Source of the DNA: Fulvivirga ulvae
GTDB taxonomy: Bacteria > Bacteroidota > Bacteroidia > Cytophagales > Cyclobacteriaceae
Reading direction: 5' to 3'
DNA: 64,000 bases
Assembly (NCBI RefSeq): GCF_021389975.1
Contig: NZ_CP089981.1
Location: 6,101,501-6,165,500 of the forward strand
The notes below the pieces were generated by a model, which was given only the letters and a program-made list of their open reading frames with translations, ran no database searches and was not told where the DNA came from. Below, in pieces: positions 17,820-27,930 of the stretch (position 1 is its first letter; each line of letters starts with the position of its first letter). Position numbers and translations under genes: made by a program.

Positions 17820-20102
17820 CTAGTGCTTTAAGTAAAATCCGGATTGCTTTACATCCTCTGAGCTTGACCCAATAAACAGATGGAAAGCTCCCGGCTCGGC
17901 TTTGTGAGTCATATCCATAGTATAAAAAGCGAGATCTTCTGAAGTAATTTCAAACTTTACCTCTTTGGTCTCCCCGTTTTTGATCATCAGCTTTTTAAAG
18001 CCCTTTAGCTCTTTAACTGGTCTTGTTACACTTCCCACAAGATCCCTGATATACAACTGAACCACTTCTTCCCCGTCATAAGGGCCCTTATTGGTAACCT
18101 TTACAGAAGCTTTTAATGCTTGATCAAATCCAATGGTGTCAGCACTTAGCTGTATCTCGGAATATTCGAAAGTGGAATAGCTCAGGCCATGCCCAAAAGG
18201 ATACAGCGGAGTGTTTTGCACATCCCTGTATTTAGACTTGTAAACGCGTTCGCTTTTGGGTTCAGAATAATCTCCTTCATAGGGTCTGCCGGTATTTTTA
18301 TGGTTATAATAAATCGGCACCTGCCCCACATTGCGGGGAAAGGTTACGGGCAACTTACCGGAGGGGTTATAATCACCAAAAAGTACATCGGCTGCAGCAT
18401 GACCGGATTCAGAACCCAAAGTCCATACTTCAAGGATCGCGGCAATGTTTTCATCCAGCCAGCTCAGGTCCATGGCGCGGCCACTCATTACCACCGCTAC
18501 CACTGGTTTTCCTGTTTCCGCTACGGCCTTCATCAAGTCAAGCTGAATACCGGGAAGCTGGATATTTGAACGTGAGCCTGCTTCTCCATTCATAACAGCA
18601 CTCTCCCCCACGACCATAACCACCACATCCACAGACCGGGCTACGGTTACTGCATTGGCGATCTTATCCCGGTTATCATCATACAGGTTGCACCCTTCGG
18701 CCGAAATTACTTTAGTGTTTGGACCAACAGCATCCTGAATGCCTTTTAAAAAGGTAACAGGGTGTTGTGCTTCTCCAAAAAATGACCATGTACCATTCAT
18801 GTCGGCCTGGTTATCAGCCAATGGCCCAATAACGGCGATGGTGCCCGCATCTTTATTCAGCGGCAACAACTGACCTTCGTTTTTCAGCATCACTATGGAT
18901 TTTCTCGCCACATCGCGGGCAACTTCCAGGTGTTCTTTGGCCCGGATGTCCTGAGATTCCCTTACCGTATCACTGTATCTGTAAGGATCATCAAACAGCC
19001 CCAGGTCAAATTTTAATTTTAGTACATTTCTGACTGCGGCATCGAGATGTTTTTCCTCTAGCTTTCCTTCTTCTATCAGCCTGGGTATATCGTTGCGGTA
19101 AGCGTCGCCCATCATGTCCATATCCACACCGGCTTTCAGGGCCATGGATGCTGCTTCGGCAACGTTGCCCACATTGCCATGGGAAACCATTTCGTTGATA
19201 GATTGCCAGTCAGACACTACCATACCTTTAAAGCCCCACTCGCCTCTGAGGATGTCGCGAAGCAAAAATTCGTTACCGGAAGCCGGCACACCATTTAATT
19301 CATTAAAAGAAGTCATGATAGTGGCTGCCCCTGCATCAATTCCCGCTTTATAAGGTGGCAGGTAGGTCTCTCTTAAAGACCGTTCTGACATATCCACTGT
19401 ATTGTAGTCACGACCGCCTTCAGGTGCACCGTAAGCGGCAAAGTGCTTAACACACGCTGCCATGGTTTGGGCATCAGATAGGGATTTCCCCTGAAAGCCA
19501 CGCACTCTGGCCATAGCAACCTGAGAACCCAGGTATGGGTCTTCACCAGCACCTTCTGCCATTCTTCCCCATCTCGGATCACGGCTGATGTCTACCATGG
19601 GTGCAAAATTGAAAGTAATACCGGCCGCTGTGGATTCAATGGCTGCTATCTTCTCTGCCTTTTCTATGGCCTCCATATCCCAACTTGCAGCAGAAGCCAG
19701 CGGTATCGGGAAAACTGTTTTAAAACCATGGATCACATCTGCTCCAAAAAGCAGGGGAATTCCAAGGCGTGACTCTTCAACAGCTATCTGTTGTAGCCTT
19801 TTCGTATAAGCGGCCCCGTGAACGTTAAAGAGGCCGGTCAGCTTGCCTTGTTTTATCAACTCATCAAACTTGTCTGACTCGGTTGTCCTTACTGTAGGCC
19901 CTGTATTGAAAAGGTCACCTACGTAAAAATTCAACTGCCCTACCTTCTCCTCAACAGTCATTTGCCCAATAAGCTTCTCTATCTTTTCATTTTGAGGCTG
20001 CTTCCCTTCTGAGGTGGCCTTATCCCCCGACTCCTCAACCGAACATCCTAAAAAAGGCGCTGCTATTGCCGTAAATACTAATGCGTATACTTTTCTTTTC
20101 AC
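17820..20102 (-). CDS. Glycoside hydrolase family 3 beta-glucosidase, lipoprotein
   Basis: This is a 760-aa exo-beta-glucosidase of the BglX type. The start is GTG at 20102, directly before a lysine-rich lipoprotein signal with lipobox FLGC (Cys20). The GH3 N-domain contains LLFGADVIHG, DISRDPRWGRMAEGAGEDP, CVKHFAAYGAPEGGRDYN and the nucleophile Asp298 in MVVSDWQS. The C-domain carries GESAVMNGEAGSRSNIQLPG with the likely acid/base Glu. A fibronectin type III-like domain ends the protein. It should release glucose from beta-linked oligosaccharides in the periplasm or on a membrane, between the two GH16 endo-enzymes. Confidence 0.95.
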   Translation of the reverse strand: MKRKVYALVFTAIAAPFLGCSVEESGDKATSEGKQPQNEKIEKLIGQMTVEEKVGQLNFYVGDLFNTGPTVRTTESDKFDELIKQGKLTGLFNVHGAAYTKRLQQIAVEESRLGIPLLFGADVIHGFKTVFPIPLASAASWDMEAIEKAEKIAAIESTAAGITFNFAPMVDISRDPRWGRMAEGAGEDPYLGSQVAMARVRGFQGKSLSDAQTMAACVKHFAAYGAPEGGRDYNTVDMSERSLRETYLPPYKAGIDAGAATIMTSFNELNGVPASGNEFLLRDILRGEWGFKGMVVSDWQSINEMVSHGNVGNVAEAASMALKAGVDMDMMGDAYRNDIPRLIEEGKLEEKHLDAAVRNVLKLKFDLGLFDDPYRYSDTVRESQDIRAKEHLEVARDVARKSIVMLKNEGQLLPLNKDAGTIAVIGPLADNQADMNGTWSFFGEAQHPVTFLKGIQDAVGPNTKVISAEGCNLYDDNRDKIANAVTVARSVDVVVMVVGESAVMNGEAGSRSNIQLPGIQLDLMKAVAETGKPVVAVVMSGRAMDLSWLDENIAAILEVWTLGSESGHAAADVLFGDYNPSGKLPVTFPRNVGQVPIYYNHKNTGRPYEGDYSEPKSERVYKSKYRDVQNTPLYPFGHGLSYSTFEYSEIQLSADTIGFDQALKASVKVTNKGPYDGEEVVQLYIRDLVGSVTRPVKELKGFKKLMIKNGETKEVKFEITSEDLAFYTMDMTHKAEPGAFHLFIGSSSEDVKQSGFYLKH

Positions 20103-20160
20103 TTAATCAAAATGTTTTCGCCAGCCTCTAAAAGTAATGCCGACCTGATGAAATACTTGT

Positions 20161-21273
20161 TTATTGTTCCTGGAAAACCCTCACGTAGTCCACAATCATT
20201 TTTTGTGGAAATACTGTATTGGCATCAGGACTCCCCGGCCAGTTCCCTCCTACTGCTACATTGAATATAAAGAAGAAATCATTCTGAAATTCACTCAGGT
20301 CAGCAGGTGTAGTGTCTACTTCGTTAAACTTCACATCATCCACGTACCAGGTAATTGAAGTTGCATCCCATACTATTGAAAACACATGGAATTCATCGGC
20401 AAATATTCCTGAGCTCAGGGTATAACTGTCACCATAGTTGACATTGCCGCCGCCGTTATCCCAGTGTATGGTGCCGTGCACGGTATTGTCCCTGCCAGTC
20501 GCGCTACCACCAATCATTTCCATGATATCGATCTCGCCACATTTTGCCCAGCCAACAGTGTTGAAATTTGAACCCAACATCCATAGCGCAGGCCAAATAC
20601 CCTGACCTTGGGGAAGGGCAGCCCTGATATCAATCCGTCCGTACTGGAACATCTGATTCCCTGCAGTGATGATCCTGGACGATGTATAATCTCTGCCTCC
20701 AAAGCTTTCTTCCTTGGCTGTTATGATCAGGTAGCCGTCCCGGACTTCAGTATTTTCTTCCCTGTAATATTGCAGCTCGTTATTGCCCCATCCATTGCTA
20801 CCGGTTCCTATTTCATGGGTCCAGTCATCACTTAGAGCAGTTCCCCCGAACTCATCCTGCCACACCAGCGCCATGCCGTCATAGCTTTCAGGGGTGGTAT
20901 ATCCTTCCGAGGGAATATCCGTCGGGGTGCTGTCATCTTCAAGTTGAATGACCACCTCCTTTTCAACACTAACAAACTGATCACTGGTAGCATGTGCCTG
21001 AACGATTACTTTATAGGTTCCTGATTCGGTGTATTTATATGTAGCTTTTCCATCATTAGAAATGGTAGCAGCTTCATTGGGTATACCAAAATAGTAGCTG
21101 TAAAAATTAACATTATCGGCAGTGGCTGTAAAAGCTACTGACCCCGGATTGTTTTCATCTATCTGGAGGTCGAGTTTCAGGTTTGAGGGTAGGATTAAAA
21201 CGTCGGAAGAGTCATCATTACCGCACCCACAAAAGGCCACCAACAGAATTATTATTGTTAATACTTGCTTCAT
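20161..21273 (-). CDS. GH16 beta-glucanase lipoprotein with N-terminal PKD-like domain
   Basis: The 370-aa protein begins with a lipoprotein-type signal (Cys15 or Cys17 in AFCGCGND). A beta-sandwich PKD-like domain follows (about 30-112, with KATYKYTESGTYKVIVQA), then a linker and the GH16 domain. The catalytic strand is CGEIDIMEMIGG with Glu247, Asp249 and Glu252; GWGNNELQYY and GIWPALWML are conserved subsites. It differs from the downstream GH16 in its domain layout and probable surface anchoring, so it likely makes the first cuts on the polymer. A hairpin separates it from the upstream binding-protein gene. Confidence 0.93.
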   Translation of the reverse strand: MKQVLTIIILLVAFCGCGNDDSSDVLILPSNLKLDLQIDENNPGSVAFTATADNVNFYSYYFGIPNEAATISNDGKATYKYTESGTYKVIVQAHATSDQFVSVEKEVVIQLEDDSTPTDIPSEGYTTPESYDGMALVWQDEFGGTALSDDWTHEIGTGSNGWGNNELQYYREENTEVRDGYLIITAKEESFGGRDYTSSRIITAGNQMFQYGRIDIRAALPQGQGIWPALWMLGSNFNTVGWAKCGEIDIMEMIGGSATGRDNTVHGTIHWDNGGGNVNYGDSYTLSSGIFADEFHVFSIVWDATSITWYVDDVKFNEVDTTPADLSEFQNDFFFIFNVAVGGNWPGSPDANTVFPQKMIVDYVRVFQEQ

Positions 21274-21301
21274 AGTCTATCATTAAAAATTTGTAGGGTT
21301 T

Positions 21302-21337
21302 AAAGTTTCTCAGGATCATATTACCCTGAGAAACTTT
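21302..21337 (-). terminator. Intra-operon hairpin between the binding-protein and GH16 genes
   Basis: Two perfect 13-nt arms (21302-21314 and 21325-21337) enclose a 10-nt loop in the 70-nt gap. On the transcript the hairpin is followed by AAACCC, without a U-tract. It therefore looks more like an attenuator, mRNA-stabilising or processing structure than a full terminator. Confidence 0.5.
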
Positions 21338-21343
21338 ATTATT

Positions 21344-23266
21344 TTATTCCGCAACCAAAACAAAGCTCCAGAAAGCACTTCCGTCACCCGCTATGTCAAT
21401 AGTGATTGAAAGCGTTTCTGTAGTCCCGTTGTTCACGTAGCTAAGCACTTCATAGACAACCGAAGCGTCTGCCGTAGGAGGCGCTGCACTGTACTCGCCT
21501 CCATTATATGCCTTGGGTAACGCTATAAAAGCACCGGTACCTGTAACTGTAATGTAGGCGGGATCTGTTTCCGTTGCAGGAGTCAGTGAAAACGTATGTG
21601 TTCCTGAACCCCACGGTTCCGCATCGGTGCCTGTCAGGTTGCCTTCATCCTGGCAACCATCAGAAACACCCATATATGCCTCTCCATAAAAATCACCCTG
21701 AGCGTTGTACTCGTAAACATTGCCTGTTTTAAAAATGAATTGGTCATTAAACAAACAAGGCCTGTCACCGGATATATCAGCTCCATTAGGGAACCATGCG
21801 TCACTTCCTTTGTTGGGACCAACTCCAAATGATCCAGCTGCCGGTTTAAGCTTCCAGATTTTGGATGCCCCACCTGTTAGTGCTACTTCAGTCAATACCG
21901 CTTCCTCCGCAGACTGCCTGATATCATCTATGTAAAATGTGCCTCCGTTGTTGTTATCAAAATCAAGGAATATGGCAATTTTATCATATGTACCAGATGT
22001 AGCGCTTGAAAAATCAAAAATAAGTTCTTCCCATTCGTTGGTTTTTGTGATATCAGCAAATACTTCAACCGGGGTTGCTGAGCCATCAACAGACTCCAGT
22101 TTGAAAAGTGCTTTACCAGTCACAGGAGAATGAACCTTATATTTTATCAGGTTTAGCGTAGAGAAATCAATCTTATCATCTAAAGCGGTTTCTATTCCTG
22201 CCCAATTACCTTCTGTACCCTTCACATACTCACCTACCTTCGCACTTGTATTGATCCCCGAAGCATCAGGGTTGTCAATAACCTGATAAGTCGATCCTCC
22301 AAAGCCATTGAAAGGAGGTAAAGCACCTTCAAAATCAATTGGCAGTGTTGAAACAGCAGGTGGCGGCGGTGGTGGAGCCGTGAACCCCTCTGGTACCAGT
22401 CGTTGATACCAGGCTAATTCCGGATTTGCAGCATCCTCAAACCGAATGAAAAGCTCATTTTCTTCAAGACTTACTATTTTGTAACTGTAGGTTCCGGCAA
22501 AATACCCAATAAAGCCTCCATTTTTTATGTTGATTACCTGGTTGCCATCTGCATCTTCACTAACGGACCACGTCAGGTTATCGGGCGCTGTATATGGCGC
22601 TGTATAATCACCGGCGTTTTCGTATGCTCCGGGGAAATTGCTGGCCTGTAATGTATTTATGAAAACATCTCCGTCGGTCTCCTGAACAAAACCAAAACCG
22701 TCTAGCTTGAAGGTAAATTTATCATTGTATAAACCGGATCCTGCCTTCTCATTAACTCCTGCAGCATACCAGTTGGGGTAGTCACCTACAGCGGGATCAG
22801 AAGGGTTTGGACCTACCCCAAAGTGGGCAGCCCTGGTTGCATCTATCACCCATGTTTTTCCATCTACGGCATCAGCTCCGCCTGTAAGCATATTGTAAAC
22901 AGGTATGTCCAGCAAAAGCGGATTGGTTTCAGCTATTTCAACAGTAGTAGTCGAGGAGATACTTCCTCCTGATGTATACACTGTCAAAGTAACTTCATAA
23001 GTCCCCTTGAGAGGAAAAATGCCTGTCACGTCATCGCCTTTGGCCCCACTTCCGTTGCCAAAATCCCATACTTTAAGAAAAGCGGAAGACGAGTTTTTAA
23101 AATGTATGATGTTATCGTTTTCGGCATTCACTGTGGTACTTATAGCAGCATCTTCTGCCGTTGGTGGTGGTCCTAATTCAAGATCCTCCTCACCGTGTGG
23201 ATCACAGGCGGTAAACAATACCAGAAGCGCCAGTATCCATTTGAAATTTATAATTAAGATCTTCAT
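21344..23266 (-). CDS. Surface glycan-binding lipoprotein with PKD and carbohydrate-binding modules (SusE/F position)
   Basis: This 640-aa lipoprotein (lipobox FTAC, Cys21) lies directly behind susD, the position of surface glycan-binding proteins. A PKD domain covers about 35-110 (KVWDFGNGSGAKG). Two homologous modules follow, at about 125-300 (KTWVIDATRAAHFGVGPNP) and 460-638 (KIWKLKPAAGSFGVGPNKG). Between them lies a beta-sandwich resembling a carbohydrate-binding domain (about 312-455, ending GGTFYIDDI). A proline-rich linker, PPPPPP, precedes it. No catalytic motif is visible. It probably holds beta-glucan on the cell surface for the SusCD transporter. Confidence 0.85.
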   Translation of the reverse strand: MKILIINFKWILALLVLFTACDPHGEEDLELGPPPTAEDAAISTTVNAENDNIIHFKNSSSAFLKVWDFGNGSGAKGDDVTGIFPLKGTYEVTLTVYTSGGSISSTTTVEIAETNPLLLDIPVYNMLTGGADAVDGKTWVIDATRAAHFGVGPNPSDPAVGDYPNWYAAGVNEKAGSGLYNDKFTFKLDGFGFVQETDGDVFINTLQASNFPGAYENAGDYTAPYTAPDNLTWSVSEDADGNQVINIKNGGFIGYFAGTYSYKIVSLEENELFIRFEDAANPELAWYQRLVPEGFTAPPPPPPAVSTLPIDFEGALPPFNGFGGSTYQVIDNPDASGINTSAKVGEYVKGTEGNWAGIETALDDKIDFSTLNLIKYKVHSPVTGKALFKLESVDGSATPVEVFADITKTNEWEELIFDFSSATSGTYDKIAIFLDFDNNNGGTFYIDDIRQSAEEAVLTEVALTGGASKIWKLKPAAGSFGVGPNKGSDAWFPNGADISGDRPCLFNDQFIFKTGNVYEYNAQGDFYGEAYMGVSDGCQDEGNLTGTDAEPWGSGTHTFSLTPATETDPAYITVTGTGAFIALPKAYNGGEYSAAPPTADASVVYEVLSYVNNGTTETLSITIDIAGDGSAFWSFVLVAE

Positions 23267-23277
23267 ATCTGTGATTT

Positions 23278-24757
23278 TTAGTAATTATCATTTTGTTTCC
23301 AACCGGCACCTGCAAGGTCTATTTCGATCTGAGGGATCGGAAACACCTCATGTTTACCGGCTACGAAACCATCGATATTGGCAGCAGCCTGTCCTGTTCT
23401 TACCAGGTCAAAAAACCTGTGCCCTTCTCCGGCAAGTTCTACCCTTCGCTCTTTAAGTATGGCATCAGTGAGGTTCTGGCCAGTCAAACTAAGCTGATCA
23501 AGATCAGCCCTGTCCCTTACTTCATTTAAATACCCCAGGGCTTTGGAGTCATCAATACCCCCCCCTGTTGAGTGCTTCGGCAGCCATCAGCAGTACGTCC
23601 GCATAACGGATAGCCCTGTAGTTTACCGGACTGGTCAGGTGTACATCGCCCAAACCAATATCATTAGCTCTGGGGATGTATTTGTGATTGTAATATCCTG
23701 TGTGCTCATAACCTTCGGTATAGGTAACTTCTTCCTCCTGAGCAGCCGCAAAGGCTTCAATGTCAAGGATAGTAGGCTCAAAACGCAGATCGCCAGACTC
23801 AAAAGCATCGACAAGGTCTTGAGTAGGTACATTAAAACTAAAACCATCTGCATACAAAGGCCCGTCATATCCTCGAATACCATTGAAGCCTACGGCAACA
23901 TTACCTTCCACGCATTGCAGGCACTCAAAACCTGCACCTTCCTCATTGGTGTACTGGATCTCAAAAACTGACTCTATGTTATTTTCATTTTGGGTCAGGA
24001 AAAGGGTACTGTAATCATCAAACAGATCGTATACCCCTAAACCTATTACCTGCTCCAAAGCGTTTGCTGCCTCTGAGAATTCATCCTGGTACAGGTGTGC
24101 TTTACCGAGCAGGGCCAATGCGGCTCCTTTGGTAGCTCTGCCAACCTGGGCAGGGGTTACGTCAAGATTTGCAGCAGCATACTCAAGGTCTTTTTCTATT
24201 TGGGTATAAACCTCAGACCTGGGTGATCGTGGGATAGAGCTGAGCCCTTCGAAAGTTGCCCTTTCATCAACAATAAGTGGCAAGTCTCCAAATATCTTGA
24301 CGAGTTCAAAATAGTAGTAAGCTCTCAAAAAAGCAGCTTCAGCTAATACCTGCTCTTTACCTTCAAAGTCGATCTTGTCTTTGTTTTCAAAAATGTAGTT
24401 GGTGCGACTTATTCCTGCATACATCCATGACCAGATGTTGCGCAACTGGTCATTCACTGCACCATGTCGCATATCGTCGATCTCTTGCAGGGCAATTACA
24501 TCATTAGCGTTTTCACCTCCAGCCAGTGTATTGTCGGAAGCTATGTCTCCAACCCAAACATTGATGTATGAAGCCTGCAACAAATCATAGGCTCCCACAA
24601 CTGCGTCTTCGTAATCTTGTGGTGAATTGAAATAGCTATCTGCATCAATTGTAGCCGCCGGATCAATATCTACGTAGTCATCACTACAGCCCAAAATACC
24701 TAACTGACAAATTGTCACAAGTATACATTTCAAATATCTTTTTGTATTGATAATCAT
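23278..24757 (-). CDS. SusD/RagB-like outer-membrane lipoprotein, reading frame interrupted by a homopolymer
   Basis: SusD-like proteins cap the SusC pore and bind the glycan. The lipobox is LGILGC (Cys24), followed by the SusD_N region (YVDIDPAATIDADSYFNSP) and TPR-like helices. The first frame reads RYADVLLMAAEALNRGGY and stops at 23552. Read with one base fewer in the C8 run at 23558-23565, it continues GIDDSKALGYLNEVRDRADL and then LTDAILKERRVELAGEG, the normal C-terminal core, ending at TAA 23278. The intact product would have about 492 aa, the usual family size. The break may be a sequencing error, a phase switch or a recent mutation. Confidence 0.9.
23558..23565. other. Run of eight C (G8 on the coding strand) that breaks the susD frame
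   Basis: The plus strand reads ATA, eight C, TGTTG. Seven would restore one open frame across the whole susD-like gene. Both flanking frames are free of other defects. Confidence 0.85.
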
Positions 24758-24761
24758 GATA

Positions 24762-27700
24762 TTAGAATATTAAATTTAAACCTAACATGTAAGTACGTGG
24801 CTGAGGGTAAAAGCCATAGTCAATCCCTGAGGAAAGTGCTTCCCCGCTTGATACATCGGGATCGTAACCTCTGTATTTGGTGTAGGTGTACAGATTATTT
24901 ACCGAAGCATAGATCCTGAACTTGTTAATTCCCACTCTTTCAGTAAGCTCTGCTGGTAAGGTATATCCTAGCTGAATATTCCTTATACGCGCGTATGAGC
25001 CATCTTCTACATAATAATCGGAGATCAGATTATTGTTATTAGCCCCGGTAGTTACTTTAGGGTCAGTATTGGTAGAACCTGCACCTGTCCATCTTTCCAG
25101 GGTATGAGCCGACTTGTTGGTCAATGGAAGAAAACGGCTATAGTTTCTCAAAATATCATTGCCCAATGCTGAATAAATATTGGTGGAGAAGTCAATATTC
25201 CTGTATCTCACATTTAAACTAACGCCCATCGTAACATCAGGTATCGGACTACCAATCAGCGTTTTATCATCATTATTATCAAGCTCTACTACACCATCTC
25301 CATCGCCGTCTTTATATTTAAGGTCACCGGGCGAAGCATTTTGCTGAGCAGGGTGCTGATTAATGTCTTCCTGGCTCTGGAACACACCTTCAGTTTCCAG
25401 TCCGAAGAAATAGCCAATGGGATAACCCACCTCAAACCTGGTTGCGGTCTGGCCTATTCCAAAACTTCCGCCCGGAATAAAGTCTACACCATTAGCCAAC
25501 TCAACAGTTTCATTGGTCAGTGTACTCAGGTTATAGTTGACACTGAACTGCACATCATTGCTGATCTCACCACTGTAGCCAACTATGAACTCAAAGCCTC
25601 TGTTTTCTATGGTTCCTGCATTAATAAATGGAGCTGCACTTCCGGGAGCACCTGACCCCAAAAGGCCTGATACCTGCGGTTGAAGCAAGAGGTCTTCCGT
25701 ACGCTTAACAAAGTAATCTACGGAGGCAGATACCTTTCCTTCAAACAAACGAAGATCAAAACCGAAGTTAGCTTGCTTTAGTTGCTCCCATTTTACATCC
25801 GGGTTGGATATCCTGCCAGGGGCACGGCCTGTAACTAATTCACCATTCAACACATAAACACCTTCACCATTAAGCAAGCCTCTGTAAACGAAGTCCTGGA
25901 TTTTGTCATTACCGGACACACCATAACTGGCCCTTAATTTCAAAAGGTTAATGAAGCTTACATCAAAAAATGACTCGTCTGAAACTATCCAGGCAGCAGA
26001 GGCCGAAGGGAAGTATCCCACGCGGTTATTCGGGCCAAACCTGGTTGAGGCATCTCTCCTGACAATTAATGACAGTAGATAGCGGTTTTCATAATCGTAC
26101 TGTACTCTTGTAAAGTATGACAACTGCCTGAAATCATATTGGTATGAAGTAGCAGTGTTTTCATCATTATTCGGATCTGCCGCAGAAATATCTGCGAACT
26201 CATATGAATTGTAAGGAATATCAAAAGCTGTACCTGTCAAAGACTCTCCTCTTTCCTTTCTAACTGACATACCGAGCGTGACATCAAACCCATGTTTTTC
26301 GTTTAATACCTTTTTATAATTCACAAAGGTTTCCCATATATTATCATAGAAAATTTGCTGGGTTTCCGATACCGAATTAAATACCGTCTGCACCTGTGAG
26401 TTAGTAAGGGTATCGAGTTTCGTGATCGGATCGAGGTTAGCATTTAAAGTGTTGTTTTGAACTTTGTTTTGACCATAATAGACATAAGGATTAAAGGTCT
26501 TATTTCTGACATTGGCATAGTTGTAACCAAAACGAGTTGTGACCTTCAGGTCATCCAGGATGTCATAGGTCAATGACAGCTTGCCCGTCAGCTTATCCAC
26601 CCTGTTTCTGTTAAAGGTATTCGCAATCTGAGCCAGCGGGTTGATCACTTCCGAACCCAGGCCATCAGCAAGGGTAAAATTGCCATCCTGATCATAAACT
26701 GACATGGTTGGTGCCATATTGATGGTATTGTACAACACCGAGGCCTGACCATTTTCAGGTAGCGTACGCCTTGTTTCATTAGCGTAAAGGAGTACGTTTT
26801 GGAAAGTCAGCTTGTCTGTTAGCTCCGTAGTGAGATTCATCCTGGTGTTGTATCGCTGGAAGCTGGCTTTATCACCACCAACAATACCTTCCTGGTCAAA
26901 GTATGACCCTCCAATGGAATAAGTTGTTTTCTCTCCCCCACCGTTAACAGACAGGTTGTAGTTCTGAATTGGCGCCCTGTCAAAAACTTCATCCTGCCAG
27001 TCAGTACCTTCTCCCAGATTTACGTTAGCAAATGGAGGAGTTTGCCCTCCATTGGCGAAAGCCTCATTAGCCAGCACTGCATATTCTGTTGCATTAAGTA
27101 GTGCCAGTTTCCTGGAGGTTTCCTGTATACCATAGTAAGAGTCAAATGTAAAACGAGGTGCTGTATTTTGTTTTCCTTTTTTGGTTGTTATCAAAATCAC
27201 ACCATTGGCTGCCTGTACACCATAGATAGAAGCTGAGGCATCTTTCAATACATTTACAGATTCTATATCATTTGGGTTTAATGCACTTAAGCCATCAACA
27301 GAGTATGGTACATCATCCACCAGTACAAGCGGGTTGTTATTACCATTAGTGGTTATACCCCTGATCCTGATATTGGCACCTCCTCCGGGAGACCCCGAAG
27401 CCGTAGTAACATTCACACCGGCCATCTGGCCTTGCAGCGCCTGCTCTATCCGCGTAGGGTTAAGCGCCTGAATTTCTTCGGCCTGTACCACCGACACGGC
27501 TCCTGTAAGTTCCTTTTTAGTGGTGGTACCATAACCAATCACTACTACTTCATTGAGTGCCGTAATATCGGGTATCAATACCAGGTCAATGGTAGTGCGG
27601 TTGCCTACATTGATCTCCTCGGTCACATAGCCGATAAAGCTAAAGATCAATGATGCATTTTCGGGGACTTCAAGTCTGTAATTACCGCTGATGTCGGTAA

Positions 27701-27848
27701 CCGTTCCCTGGCTGGTTCCTCGAACCAGTACGTTTACCCCTGGCAGTGGCTCGCCAGTCTCATCTTTTACTGTACCGGAAACTACACCCTGTGCATAGGT
27801 AAGTGTAGTAAGGAGCAGCAAAAGTGCTGTTAGTAAAGAGTTCTTCAT
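24762..27848 (-). CDS. SusC/RagA-family TonB-linked outer-membrane transporter
   Basis: This 1028-aa TonB-dependent receptor imports oligosaccharides. It has a signal peptide (1-19) and a carboxypeptidase D regulatory-like domain (about 22-98, beginning VVSGTVKDETGEPLPGVNV). A SusC-type TonB/plug start LNEVVVIGYGTTTKKELTGA and the plug with NPLVLVDDVPYSVDGLSALN and GVQAANGVILITTKKG follow. A 22-strand barrel ends in TYMLGLNLIF. It is first in the glucan operon, 4 nt before susD, and its promoter should lie in the 292-bp region shared with the divergent regulator. Confidence 0.97.
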   Translation of the reverse strand: MKNSLLTALLLLLTTLTYAQGVVSGTVKDETGEPLPGVNVLVRGTSQGTVTDISGNYRLEVPENASLIFSFIGYVTEEINVGNRTTIDLVLIPDITALNEVVVIGYGTTTKKELTGAVSVVQAEEIQALNPTRIEQALQGQMAGVNVTTASGSPGGGANIRIRGITTNGNNNPLVLVDDVPYSVDGLSALNPNDIESVNVLKDASASIYGVQAANGVILITTKKGKQNTAPRFTFDSYYGIQETSRKLALLNATEYAVLANEAFANGGQTPPFANVNLGEGTDWQDEVFDRAPIQNYNLSVNGGGEKTTYSIGGSYFDQEGIVGGDKASFQRYNTRMNLTTELTDKLTFQNVLLYANETRRTLPENGQASVLYNTINMAPTMSVYDQDGNFTLADGLGSEVINPLAQIANTFNRNRVDKLTGKLSLTYDILDDLKVTTRFGYNYANVRNKTFNPYVYYGQNKVQNNTLNANLDPITKLDTLTNSQVQTVFNSVSETQQIFYDNIWETFVNYKKVLNEKHGFDVTLGMSVRKERGESLTGTAFDIPYNSYEFADISAADPNNDENTATSYQYDFRQLSYFTRVQYDYENRYLLSLIVRRDASTRFGPNNRVGYFPSASAAWIVSDESFFDVSFINLLKLRASYGVSGNDKIQDFVYRGLLNGEGVYVLNGELVTGRAPGRISNPDVKWEQLKQANFGFDLRLFEGKVSASVDYFVKRTEDLLLQPQVSGLLGSGAPGSAAPFINAGTIENRGFEFIVGYSGEISNDVQFSVNYNLSTLTNETVELANGVDFIPGGSFGIGQTATRFEVGYPIGYFFGLETEGVFQSQEDINQHPAQQNASPGDLKYKDGDGDGVVELDNNDDKTLIGSPIPDVTMGVSLNVRYRNIDFSTNIYSALGNDILRNYSRFLPLTNKSAHTLERWTGAGSTNTDPKVTTGANNNNLISDYYVEDGSYARIRNIQLGYTLPAELTERVGINKFRIYASVNNLYTYTKYRGYDPDVSSGEALSSGIDYGFYPQPRTYMLGLNLIF

Positions 27849-27930
27849 ATTATATTAATTGGTTGAGGGTTAATGAAATGGATATCACTCCATTCCAGCC
27901 ATCAAGGAAGATGAAACCGCACGTAAAGGC

